Positions 22,330 through 33,454 of a DNA stretch of 64,000 bases are shown piece after piece; the stretch's first letter is position 1; each line of letters opens with the position of its first letter. Where the stretch lies: contig OX940865.1 in assembly GCA_954871525.1 (NCBI GenBank), positions 13,530,606-13,594,605 on the forward strand, read 5' to 3'. The position numbers and the translations under genes were made by a program. The stretch comes from Parietaria judaica. Lineage: Eukaryota > Streptophyta > Magnoliopsida > Rosales > Urticaceae. The notes below the pieces were generated by a model. It was not told the DNA's origin and searched no databases. It saw nothing but the letters and a program-made list of their open reading frames with translations.

Positions 22330-25300
22330 TAAAGAGCTCCACATATATTAATATTAATATTTAATATTTATTTAAATGCGGATATTCGGGAATATAAATA
22401 TTGGTGCGAGTGGGACCCACCGGGGACGGTGGGTAGTCTTTTCTACGTTTTCTCTCTGTCTTAGGGTGTGCCACGTCGGAGCCGAGTGGACCGAGTCGTC
22501 CACGTCAGCGGTGCGTGTCTGTCTACGACTCGTGACTTGGACTCCTCCTTTTTGGATGAGACTTGACTAATAATATAATTACTTCCTAATCATCCGTTTA
22601 ATTTGTTCAAATCTGGTTTAAGGCGTTATATTTGACTGTCTTTTTATCAGTAAAAGTGTAAAACCATAATATAGGTATTGGTATTTTACACTTTGTTCAA
22701 ATAAGATCGAAGTATTTAAAGTAACAATATTTAAGCTAGAAAAATGAGTACTCAATTTATTTATTCTAAGCAAAGTAGTTATATGAAATTAAATTACCCT
22801 TTTTTTTAACTAGACGATGTAGTATATTTTTTCTTCACTTTTATCTAGCACATGTGACCAAAAAATAAAACTACAAATAAGGGAGGAGTTGACACGTGAC
22901 AAAACGTTAACGAAATAGATCGAATAGAATTGTACAGACGCAAACATTTTATTTTATTTGGAGCACACAAAAAACTTGTATATTTTCTTCTCTATTTGAC
23001 TACAACTCGAATGTTTCTATTTTTATTATCTCAATTCTCAATAAGATCTTTGAAGCAGAAATGTTAGGAATTTTTTACTATCATTTTATTTTAATTTTTT
23101 TCGCTAATAATATCTCTTGTATCTTAAAAAAGTTAAAAAAAAAATAAAAATATTAACTTAATACACAATTCACATTTGACGATAAATAAATAAATAGGGA
23201 GCAAAAATCATCAATGTATTAGAGACGTGAGAGCAATAGTGTCAAAAAGTGTAATTTTTAAAGTTGATGAGAGATTCTTAGCAATTCAAAATCAAATAAA
23301 TAAAGAATTACTTTATCAACTTTAGTTATCTTAATTGAGACTCAATAAAATATGTATATTTGTTTGTTGGAAAAAAGAGACACATAAACGTGAGTGGAGA
23401 ATTGTTGAGCAGAGAATAGCGCGTTACAGACACAAGGAAAGCAACTGAGATTATAGCTTTATTAGATCAGTATTGGATTCTAACTAATTAATAATAATAT
23501 TATAATTATACACTATTAACAATTATAACCATGTGTTGGGCATATTATAATTTATTAATTTACAACGCTTCCATACTATACGGCAGTCAATTTTGTGCAT
23601 TTCTACTTTTATATAAACCACGTGTATAACTTTGAAAACTAGCAATTAATAAAAAAATAATACTTAATGATTTCTTCGAATCCTCAATGCACAAAATGAC
23701 AAAACTGTATATCTACTAATAAGACACTATATAGGTGATAATAACAAATTGATAATTATTCCATAATATTAAGAAAATATATAAGGACATTGTATTGTAT
23801 TAGGGGTTTGTGTTCGGCTTTGTCATTATGTATAAAACAGATGTCAAGGAAGACTTTCGGAACATGCAAAATTGGTGGCTCTATCAATCATCAAGAAGAT
23901 CAAAACGTGATTTTGTGAAGCTGGACATAATTTGATTGGCAATTATATTTGGCCTTGAATTACGGAGGAGATTTATTACTGCATATTTGATTGTCAAATT
24001 CAAACCGGATAAGGTAGTTGGAGGAATCGTCGAAACAATTGTCGAAGCGGCAGGGGAGTGTATGTCCAAGATCTTCAACGAAGTTATTACTACGATCTTC
24101 ATGTATTTGCATCATCAAAGAGTAGATTACAACATCATTGTCCTTAATGATTGTGACTGATAGATCGGCTATATATTTTGTGCTGATTTTGGTTAACAAA
24201 CAACACAAAAAATAAAAAAATCTTCTTAAAGGAAGTTGGTTGGTCTTCAATCTCATTATATGAGTGATGATTGGTTGTTCGATAATTAAAGCATCCAAGG
24301 TCATTTCCGGAAAGGAGCATCCCTTTTTCCCTAAGTTGGATCACTAGTTGCGTCTGGTCTTGAGGGAGGAGTTCGTTCCCTTGTGAAACTCAACTAAGTA
24401 TCCCGTATAATCGTGCACCGTTTTTGAATGTTTTCCAGTAAAGTAAATTAAAGTGTATGAGTTCGTGGCCTCATTGAGTAGGTCACCCCTACTAAGATTC
24501 GCTAATTGTGTTATCAAATATCGTGTGCTCACTTGTTTATTTTATATGTGTATTTGGTAACTTGGGCAATTCTTCTGTCTGTTAATATATTTGTCGCGAC
24601 TCGTGACATCGTCTCCAACATCTTTTGGATCCGATTTCAAATTATTTATCAAAAAAATTTACCGCTTTTTTCATATTACTACATGTTATTTATCTTTCCA
24701 ATATTTATATAGTAATTATTTTAAATATTGTATTTATAAATTTTTGGTTTACGGCGCTGAGCATGCAACAAGTAAATATCATATATTTCCACGACATTAC
24801 ATGCTAACGACTGTTATAATTAGTTGGGACATACATGTTGCTTCATTATAAACGTAATTCCATTTTATACCTTTTCAAACACTTCACAAAACGTGTCCAT
24901 TGTCATTAGTCATAAATTAAATTATATTTGCCTTAGCAAATATTCCATTCCCAACAAACATAATCACAATATAATATTAATTGATGAATCAATCACAACT
25001 ATATGTACATATATTGATTAAGTGAAAATATTCATGACTGGTTGTCTTGATCGTAAAGTGCCAACTGTTCAATATAACATAGTATATAAATAATATGATC
25101 CATCTTTAGTACTTACGGAGTAATTAACAAGACATTCTGAATCTGAAATATTGTAACTCACCGTCACATCGTATTATATCAAATTTAATTTTCAACCGAA
25201 TATTTTTAATCATTCCTTTTAGACCTATTGGGTTAATTTTAAATTGATATTGTTGATGCTAAAAATTAAAACAACACTCTAGCGGCCTTGTTATAAACTC

Positions 25301-25720
25301 TGGACCGGGCTCATTGTCGTCTATTGACTTTATTTGGGCTTGACTCTCGGGCCTTGGAGGATCAAGTGGGCCGGATCTTCCACTAGTCCTGAATCCGGAA
25401 TCGGGTCCTCCAACCTGTTACCACAAAATCTCATAACCTACACCGGAGCGCTCGGAATGGATTCGCGATATAGGTTAGCGGCCAATGAGAGCAAGAGCCG
25501 TCGTAGGGTTGGTCGGCGACAGGACCTTGAACTCTCTTTTGGCGTCGAGATTTGGGCCAGTGATCTTTCCTTTTTTAGCTATCTCCACGTCGACTCCTAT
25601 AAAACATGCAACTCTCTATTACATGGAACAGTTTCGGGTACCTCCCTATTCACCTCCGGTTCGGAATTAGTATCGAAGTTTATATATATATATATATATA
25701 AGTGGAAACATGACTTTGAT
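22330..25720. other. Intergenic, no gene recognised
   Basis: The first few hundred bases are the pyrophosphatase promoter side. The remainder is AT-rich. A GC-richer tract at 25290-25680 just before the Cassandra element has an open frame without recognisable domains, and a (TA)n tract at 25681-25700 ends it. Confidence 0.5.
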
Positions 25721-26062
25721 TGTAACGCCCCGACTGCTCCATCGAATCGACGACTGTCCTCACAGGCCAACAAAAGTCTTTTAAGCGTGCTTTGTCATCA
25801 TTCGCAAGCTTCCCTAGAAACTTCTCAGGAGGTCACCCATCCCAGGATTGCTTCCAAGCGAAGCACATTCAACTTTAGAGTTCCTATGAACGGGCTACCG
25901 AAAAAAAAAGATGCATCTTGTTGATATAGGTAGTACTAATCAATTCATTTAAGCCTCTTCGACCATACAGTCCCATACTTGTATAATCTTTGATAATTGT
26001 GCAGTCTTGGGAACATCTCATCAGCACATCCCCTTGCCCAAGTGATGCGGGACTGCATAACT
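25721..26062 (-). repeat. Cassandra 3' LTR (left copy on the + strand)
   Basis: 342 bp, starting TGTAACGCCCC on the + strand. The outer CA end (minus-strand TG) has mutated: the + strand reads GCATAACTT where the other LTR has GCATAACA. Confidence 0.85.
25828..25888 (-). other. 5S rRNA-derived promoter segment in the left LTR
   Basis: Read on the minus strand this gives the 5S order GAACTC, then AAGT..A...TGCTT (box A region), then CCTGGGATGGGTGACCTCC (box C region). These are RNA polymerase III internal promoter parts co-opted by Cassandra. It is not a functional 5S gene, because the rest of the 5S molecule is missing. Confidence 0.8.
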
Positions 26063-26178
26063 TACCTGTTATTGCCCTCTCGGCTCACGGGATTGATGAC
26101 TATCACAATCACCCACCCTAATGGGGCCCGACATCCTCGTCGGTCACACTTACGACTGGGCTCGGCTCTGATACCATT

Positions 26179-26532
26179 TGTAACACCCTGGCTGCTCAAT
26201 CGAATCGACGACTGTCCCCACAGCCTAACACGAGTCTTTTCAGCGTGCTTTATCCTCACTCGTATGCTTCCCGAGAAACTTCCCAAATGGTCACCCATCT
26301 CAGGATTGTCCCAAGCCAAGCATGCTTGACTTTTGAGTTCCTATGAACGGGGTACCAAGAATAAGATGCATCTTATTAACATCAGTAGTAATAATAAAAT
26401 TTTTAAGCCCATTAAACCATAACGTCCCATACATGTATGATCTGCGATAACTGTGCAGCCTCATACCTGCATAGTCTCAGGATTGTCCTATCAGCACATC
26501 CCATTTCCCAGGCGATGCGGGACTGCATAACA
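26179..26532 (-). repeat. Cassandra 5' LTR (right copy on the + strand)
   Basis: 354 bp, starting TGTAACACCCTGG and ending GCATAACA on the + strand. It diverges from its partner by many substitutions and small indels, so the insertion is old. Confidence 0.85.
26287..26346 (-). other. 5S rRNA-derived promoter segment in the right LTR
   Basis: The order is the same as in the left LTR: GAACTCAAAAGTCAAGCAT, TGCTTGGCTTGGGA and GAGATGGGTGACCATTTGG. Box C is slightly altered compared with canonical 5S (GATGGGTGACC retained). Confidence 0.8.
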
Positions 26533-27060
26533 TACCCGTTTTTTTCCCTCTCACCTCTTGGGGCTCTTATATGTGTGCCGATCGAGCCTTAGTTGTTTTT
26601 AACCTCTAACTTCGTTATGGGCTCTTTAAATTTGAAAACTGGATTCCGGAGCGCTTTTTAATTCCTAATTAAATTATTTATGATAAGAAAAATTATTTAA
26701 TTAATTTTCCTTTTGATAAATAATTTTCAATCGAAACCGTAAAACATCCCTAACATATACTTTCGATATTATTGTTTTAGTTGTATTTAGGAAACATAAT
26801 TCCTTTACAAGTTTTGGGTTCAATATCTTATAATAATATATATTTGTATGTATATATCATACGTGCTAAGACTTATATAATTATAATTATCACGAGCGTT
26901 CTTTTTCTTAATACTTGCACGAAACCGACCATTACGTTCATACTGAGTTAGATTGCCCTAACAAAATAAGACATATGAAACGATATTTAAATCAATATCG
27001 AAGCGAACGATCAAAACCCACTTAATAACTAAACACGTATAATATCAGACACTTGAATGA
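26533..27060. other. Junction region with a partial 620-bp-family unit
   Basis: At about 26842-26948 the sequence CATACGTGCTAAGAC...CGTTCTTTTTCTTAATACTTGCACGAAACCGACCATTACGTTC matches, in two short stretches, the tail of the units found at 31195-35910. No gene was seen. The missing end of the CACTA element should lie here or further left, but I could not find it. Confidence 0.5.
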
Positions 27061-27084
27061 AACCCTAAGGGTGTAGAAACTTAC

Positions 27085-28151
27085 ATATTCAATACGTGCG
27101 TGATCATTCGCCCATGCTTGTTTTTTGGCATCATAATGCAACTTGTGATACACTTCAAACGGGGTAGGTGGCTTTTGAGTCTCGGGATTAGTCTACAATA
27201 ACAAAAATTATGTTAAAAAAAGAACTAAATAAACTACTTAAATCTGATTTCTATCAATTAATTATGCAAAATTAATCTTACCATATAGAATACGTGATTG
27301 GCTATCAATCGCGACCCTGTTCTAGATGTATTAACTAGCTTTCCTCGATTAGCTTCCATACTAGCACTATATTTCTATCATCATCAAAATAAAATTACTG
27401 TTACGATAACAATTAAGATTACAATTACAATCGAACAATTACATCAAACTAAAGGCCACCTTAGATCTTAAAAATTAACGAAAACAATGTACTTTAACAC
27501 GTACCTGTGTTGAATCTAACTGCCAATAATCGCAAAAATGATTCCAATCTTCTCGGCTCCGACAACCGGGTTTCATTTTTTGTCTCGCCAACTGTGGATT
27601 AGTTTTTCCTCCATTGTTCTTCCAGTGCGCACTCAAAGTATCCCGTGTGTGTTTCCATTGGTTTTGAAGTCGAGCATTTACATATTCCATGAAAACTCTA
27701 TTTCCTCGTAACAATTCGAATTTCGCCTGCATTGAATAAACATTATAATATGAACTGAAAATATATCATCACAATAGTTTCTCCGTAATAAAAAGTAAAA
27801 ATATGTTTGACTTACTCCTAATTTTTCATACATCTGCATTGTCACATTGTCTGGTACCGCATTCCATGTATGAAACTCCATCGGACACACATTGCGAACG
27901 ACTATCCCACACTCAGTTGAGAATTTCTTAGCTGAATTTCCGATGAAGCCTTTTGAATCCGTAGCCATTGTCAAAGGAATTTTGTAATCAGGATCACGCT
28001 CCTTTTCAATATTCTTTGTCGCACTAAGATTAAGACTAGGACCACGCCTCTTTGGTGGATCTTTTTCTGGTTGATTTTCAGGTTGACCAGCAGGTTGATT
28101 TTCAGGATGACCAGCAGGTTGATTTTCAGGTCGAAGTGCCAAAGTCCCCAA
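27085..28151 (-). CDS. CACTA-associated protein with Transposase_24-like domain, partial
   Basis: Exons are complement(27085..27192, 27282..27374, 27505..27726, 27816..28151), all phase 0 with clean GT-AG introns, giving about 253 uninterrupted residues. Order: a Pro/Glu/Asn repeat (three copies of ENQPAG-like), basic KRRGPSLNL, PLTMATDSKGFIGNSAKKFSTE, TWNAVPDNVTMQMYEKLG, then NQWKHTRDTLSAHWK, SREDWNHFCDYW, ANRGKLVNTSRTGSRLIANHVF and PPTPFEVYHKLHYD. This series (W.DVP, R..L..HW, P...W..F..YW, N..NR....S..GSRS, P...V) is the known Transposase_24 pattern of plant CACTA elements. The true start is uncertain: no ATG opens the first exon, and an upstream exon may exist. The 3' end is missing. The frame is intact, so the copy may be fairly young. 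Confidence 0.8.
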
Positions 28152-28599
28152 AATTCACATTTTTTTTCCGGATTTTACAGAGTTTGTATGGCGTTTGGAA
28201 ATAAGGATGTCTCTTGTTATATATTATCCGTCTTTGAATTCAGTTTCTCGGATCAGCGTTTGGAAAAAAGGAGGTCTATTGTCTCATATTATCCGTCTCT
28301 GTTTTTGTTAATAATTTTATATTTTAAATTTTAATTTTTTTCTTCTGTTGACGGATGAGATATTAGCCAAATGTTACGGGATAAAAGAGAAACCATTAAT
28401 TTATTCACTGTTCATATTTCACAATATAAACATCTATATATATTGAATGTAAGTTATATAAATTGTTGAACAACAGTAAATTTTAAATTATAACAAAGGT
28501 TAAAATATATATAAAAAATAAACGACATTAAATCATAAAATGACGTATAAAATAAAAAAAAAAGTTAGAAAAATCTTGAAAATAAGGCGGTTTCTTGGC

Positions 28600-30335
28600 A
28601 TATATTTTTTGTGTTCAGAAAAGGTACTTGATTAGAGTTCTTGATATTATTAAATAAAAAATATATTTTTAAGACTGAGTAATTAGAGACTGAATAATAA
28701 TCCTTAATCAATATCTGCACAAACTATATTATAGACTAAAAATCAGTTCCTAATTCTTTTATTCGAAACGCACTTTGAAAACTGAATTTTAGTTCTGAAA
28801 TAGCTATTTGATCAGCGCCAAATAACGTGAGACTGAAAATCTGTCCTCAATATTTTCATATATAAAATACATTTTAAGACTAAGTAATTATAGACTAAAT
28901 AACAGTCCTTGATCATTATCGGCATAAAATATATTATAAACTGAATATTTGTTCCTAATTCTTTTATTATAAAGACATTTTGAAAACTGAATTTTAGTTA
29001 TTGAAAAACTACTTGATCAGTGTCAAATAACGTGATACTGAAAATTAGTCCTTGATAATTTCATATATAAAATACATTTTAAGACTGAATAATTAGATAC
29101 TGAATAACAGTCCTTGATATTTTGGTATACAAAATACATTATAAGACTGAGTAAGTAGAGCTGAATAACAGTCCTTGACTATTTATCTACACGAAATATA
29201 TTAAAGACTAAATATCAGTTCCTAATTCTTTTAATATATAAACACTTTCAAAATCTGAAATTTAGTTACGGAAAAGCTACTTGATCAGCGCCAAATAATG
29301 TGAGATTGAAAATCAGTCCTTGATATTTTCATATAAAGAATATGTTATAAGACTATATATAAGTTTCAATTCTTTATTATTAAGGACTACTTTTTAGTCC
29401 AGATATGTTCAGTATTCTTACATTATTAGATACACATAATAGATACTGAAAATAAGTCCTGCATAATATTGCGCCATTTTTAATTTGAGGTAACATATGG
29501 GGGACTGAATTTTAGTAGCCAATTTGAGCTACCTGAAAATCTAGAATGACAAAAATATATTTGTCACTGAAATTTAGTTTCACATAAAGTCCCAAAATAT
29601 TAGCAACTGAAAATCAGTTGCTAAGATTACACGAAAAAAAAATATTCTTTAAAAAATTCAGGTACTAATAAATCAGTCTCAAATATGCCTTATTAAGGAC
29701 TAATTTTTACTCTCGAATATTTACAACATACGAGTACCAAATAATAGAGACTGAATATCAGTCCCCCTAACGTTTGGCGCCATTATCAGTAGCGAATAAA
29801 TTTTTTCAACTGAAAATCAGTCCCAACTATAATCAGGTACTAATACATCAGTCTCAATTAAGGATTAATAAGGACTAATATTTACTCTTAAATATTTTAA
29901 TTATCCTTAGTATTACTAGCACCACATAATAAAGACTGACAATCAATCGCCAATACATTGGCGCCATTTTGATTAAGAGGGGAACATATATGAGACTGAA
30001 ATTTAGTAGCCAATACGTTTGTCACCGTATTACAGAGACTGAAAGTCAGTCTCCAATAATTTGGCGCCATTTTGAATGAGAAAGGAACATATATGGGACT
30101 GAAATTTAGTAGCCAATAGGTTTTCTCAAAAAATCTTAAAGGACAAATATATATTCTCCATTGAAATTTAGTCTCAAATAAGGAATCAAGTTATTAGCAA
30201 CTGAAAATCAGTCACTAAGTTTAGTCGAAGGAAAATCAGTCCTGAATAGCATCCGGTACTGATAAATTAGTCTTAGATTCTTAGTATTCGAGACTAATAT
30301 ATCAGTCTTTCGCAAACTAGTCCTAGACGCTAACA
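28600..30335. repeat. CACTA subterminal repeat field
   Basis: Dozens of short motifs of the type ACTGAAAATCAGTC, ACTGAATTTTAGT and GACTGAATA.CAGTCC occur in both orientations, often as palindromes, spaced 30 to 60 bases apart. In CACTA elements such subterminal repeats bind the element-encoded accessory protein. A dense 1.7-kb field is long for a single terminus. Confidence 0.85.
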
Positions 30336-30347
30336 TTTCTTGTAGTG

Positions 30348-31189
30348 TTTGGTGGCTAATGTACCTAATGTTTGATCTGTTAGATATTTTCGTGTTTTCC
30401 GTTAGTTGACCGTTAGAAAGTTATTCTCCTCTATATGCATATTTTTTGTATTTTTGACATAACTCACTCATTTTTTGTCGAGAGATAGATCTACAACTTT
30501 TATGATTTAAGTTTTGTAAAATAAGTTTTTGAAAAATACAAAATTTCAAATACAACGTAAAATTGGACGTAAGTTTAATGCAAAATATTTATTTCGAGAA
30601 AATTTTACTATACTTAATGACTTTTTATGATGAAACGCAAAAGTTGTAGATAAATATTTTATATTTCCAGCGAATGTTTATTTATAAATTTTGGACAAAA
30701 GATGAGTAAGTTATGCCAAAAATATAAAAGATTATTTCACATCACATATTTCATATTTTTGGCATAACTCACTCGTTTTTTATCTAAAAATTTTTAGTTT
30801 AACGTTTCACCATATAAAGTCATTAAATATATTAAAATTTGCTCGAAACAAATATTTTGTATTAAACTAACGTCTAATTTTACGTTGTATTTGAAATTTC
30901 GTATTTTTCTAAAACTTATTTTACAAAAATTAAAACAACAAAGTTGTAGATCCATCTCTTATCTTTCTAACCATAGATCGTGCATAAAATTTGGACAAAA
31001 AATGAGTGAGTTATGTAAAAAATACGAAAAGTGTACAGGAAGAGGAGGATAACTCTCTAATGGTCAACTAACGGAAAACACAAAAATATCTAATAGATCA
31101 AACATTGGGTACAATAGTCACCAAAAATAAACATTGGGTACATAAATCGCAAAAGATCAAACATTGAGTACATTAGCCGCAGTTTACCC
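30348..31189. mobile_element. Foldback element, left end replaced by the CACTA terminus
   Basis: The left arm (30350-30770: GGCTAATGTACCTAATGTTTG, CGTTAGTTGACCGTTAGA, CATAACTCACTCATTTTTTG) is matched in reverse by the right arm (30770-31189). The right arm ends outward in TACATTAGCCGCAGTTTACCC. The outermost 60 to 90 bases of the right arm have no partner on the left, where the CACTA terminus begins abruptly. The right end (reverse complement GGGTAAACTGCGGC) is of the same GGG type as the Mutator-like elements nearby. No coding sequence. Confidence 0.7.
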
Positions 31190-31839
31190 TATATATTATA
31201 TTGATTTGGGAATTTTTTCCCATTTATGGGTTTACTTGAGGATGTATGTTCAATGATTTTTACTATCGTTGGTACTACACAAACATCTGTCATAACGTAT
31301 ATAAGAAATTTGAAAAACAATTAAAGTGAGATAAGTATTTTGATGCAGTTCTTACATGAGTAGAATAAACCTACTGCGACAACGAATATCACACTGAATG
31401 ACGCTCGTTGACAAAGTATTTGTAATGAGAAATATAACAAGTTTTACACTTAAAATAATTGCGTTCTGTATGCTAATAATGCGATGAATAATACAACGAA
31501 TCGATATACAAGATGATAAAGTTATCTCAAAGTGAAGCATTGAATAGTATGTTATACACCCAACAAACAACATTTTGATTTGATCTATTAGTGTACTGTA
31601 AACTACCATATTTCCAACGACTTTAATTTAAATGAACCAAACAAATTTTATTGCATTATACATCTGTCTTCCAAAAAAGTCATTCGGTACATAGAAAAAA
31701 AAAAAAAACCTTCATCATACGTGCCAAGACCTATAGAACTATAACTACTATGGGCGTTGTTTTTCCCTAATACTAGGGTTTTTATTTATACTAGCACGAA
31801 AACAACCATTATGTTCCTGTGAAAGCTTATGTGTACGTA

Positions 31840-31877
<38 letters not shown>

Positions 31878-31917
31878 CTGGGGCTCTACTTCCAATGGTT
31901 TTTACTATCGTTGGTAC

Positions 31918-32951
31918 CAAGGTTTAAAATTTTGCGAATTTCCATGCGAAATTCGTGCGAAATTCGTTTTTCGGAGAAATGCGGTTCGAAAACCCTTTTG
32001 TTTCTCTTTTGTTTTACCAAATTTCGCGAAATTCGCATGGGCACGGGTGTGGAAAATCTTTTTTCGTTTTGTAGTGTAAAAATTGCGAAATTTGGATGGA
32101 ATTTCGCTAAAAATTATATTTTTGGTAGATTTTGGCAAAAATACAATTAAACTTTTGGCAAAAATAATTATACTCACACAAGAGCACCCCACCCCACCCC
32201 GGCGGCGGCGCGCGCGTGTGGTGGTGTAACATTTGTGTGAGTCCTCCCCCATCCACAAAATCCTATGACCCAAAGGGCCCAAGCCTTTGTCCCTAATATT
32301 TGGTATATAAACATCACTAAACTCTTGTCATCTATCAATGTGAGACTTTTTGTTATTCATTCAACTAATATCACACATTCACACTTAACATACACATACA
32401 CTTCACCTAATAATTTAACTTAATATTATACACTTCAAATAATATTATACACTTAGAATACATATTAACTTCACCTAACATACATATACGCTTAATATAC
32501 ATATTCATTTAATATTATACACTTCAACTAATATTAAATTTGTTAACATACATATACAATTAACATGCATATTCACTTAATATTACACACTTAATTAACA
32601 TACATATTCACTTCACATAATAATTTGACTTAATATTATACACTTCAACTAATAAAGTGACTTAATATTATACATGTCACCTACATATTTAATTTACGAA
32701 TATCTTGTATTTATTAAATATGTAGTTTTGAACTTATATAAATATCTTGCTTAAATACTCAAATATTTTTTTACAGAATATCCGTCGAAAATCCCATCGG
32801 CATGCGGTATGCCCATGCGAAAAGTGCGGTATATGCGGCATGCGGTATTTCTTTTTTTTACAATTTTTCCATCGGCATACCCATCGGCAAGCGATATATC
32901 CGTAAAACAAAAAATGCGAAACGAAATCGGCAAGCGGCATTTAAAACCTTG
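31918..32951. mobile_element. Non-autonomous hAT-like element, 1034 bp
   Basis: The ends are CAAGGTTTAAAAT and, inverted, CAAGGTTTTAAAT. They are flanked by the exact 8-bp duplication GTTGGTAC (31910-31917 and 32952-32959), diagnostic of hAT. Units 1 and 3 of the array show the uninterrupted context at the same place (ACTATCGTTGGTACTACAC in unit 1). The interior holds a GC-rich stretch (about 32190-32280), a long AT-rich run of CTTAATATTATACACTT-type repeats, and a GCGGCATGCGGTAT cluster. No transposase. Confidence 0.9.
32385..32680. repeat. Short imperfect tandem repeats in the hAT-like element
   Basis: Repeated words of the type CTTAATATTATACACTTCAA and ACATACATATTCACTT succeed each other for about 300 bases inside the element. 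Confidence 0.6.
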
Positions 32952-33142
32952 GTTGGTACAACACAATAATATCTTAAAAAATTTATTTTTTATTTTAAAG
33001 TGATATGAGTATTGTGACGTCATCTTTACATGAGTAGAATAAACATCTTGCGACAATAAATATCACTTTGAACAACAGTCGCTGACAAAGTATTGATAAT
33101 GATAAATATAACCAGTTTTACACACAGAATAATTACATTAAT

Positions 33143-33454
33143 ATTTTGATGTAAAACATAGTTGAAGGAGACAAAGTTTTGCCAAGTTAAAGCTTAAATG
33201 TCTTTGATTCATAAAACTGTCAGTTACATGTCTAAGGTTGAACAAATATACTGCATGAAAAAAGCCAACATGGGCTTCGTAAATACAACACACTAATTAG
33301 CCTAAGAAATTAAGACATAGGAAATACTAACTAATAAATAACCTAGGGACTCATATCTTGGTAAATATCAACTAATAATAACTTAGGAAATATAAACTAA
33401 TACTACTAAATATCCATTAAGTGAGTACATTTTCTTCAAGGCCAGCATCAAAAT
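33143..33454. mobile_element. 312-bp insertion in array unit 2, class unclear
   Basis: Relative to units 1 and 3, unit 2 gains 312 bases bounded by ATTTTGATG and its exact complement CATCAAAAT. It could be a TIR element with a short terminus or a solo LTR starting TGATG and ending CATCA. No clear target duplication was found. Confidence 0.5.

Larger units (their letters stand above)
25721..26532 (-). mobile_element. Cassandra-type TRIM retrotransposon
   Basis: Two direct repeats (25721-26062 and 26179-26532) both begin TGTAAC.CCC on the + strand, so the element reads on the minus strand with LTRs ending in GTTACA. Directly after the 5' LTR (26179-26532) comes AATGGTATCAGAGCC, the primer-binding site for initiator-Met tRNA used by Cassandra. 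The interior is only about 116 bp and non-coding; a purine-rich GAGCCGAGAGGG lies before the 3' LTR. Both LTRs carry 5S rRNA-like sequence, the hallmark of Cassandra. The element has no genes and would depend on another element's proteins. The right LTR is followed by sequence that resembles the start of another internal region (26540-26560), so it may be a relic of a tandem copy. Confidence 0.92.
27061..30347 (-). mobile_element. CACTA (En/Spm) transposon, one end preserved
   Basis: The right end reads, on the minus strand, CACTACAAGAAATGTTAGCG, the typical CACTA terminus. Inward from it lies a 1.7-kb field of palindromic subterminal repeats and then four exons of a Transposase_24 (PttA/En/Spm-type) gene, all in the same orientation. 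The opposite terminus and a TNP2 transposase are not visible in the window, so the copy is truncated or non-autonomous. The left limit given here is only the end of the coding exons. Confidence 0.85.

Noticed and set aside
25334..25924. 196-residue open frame overlapping the Cassandra left LTR
   Set aside because: Its C-terminal part is antisense LTR sequence and its N-terminal part shows no domain.
25828..26346. 5S rRNA genes
   Set aside because: Only the internal-promoter part of 5S is present and it lies in direct repeats next to a Met-tRNA primer site, so it belongs to Cassandra LTRs.
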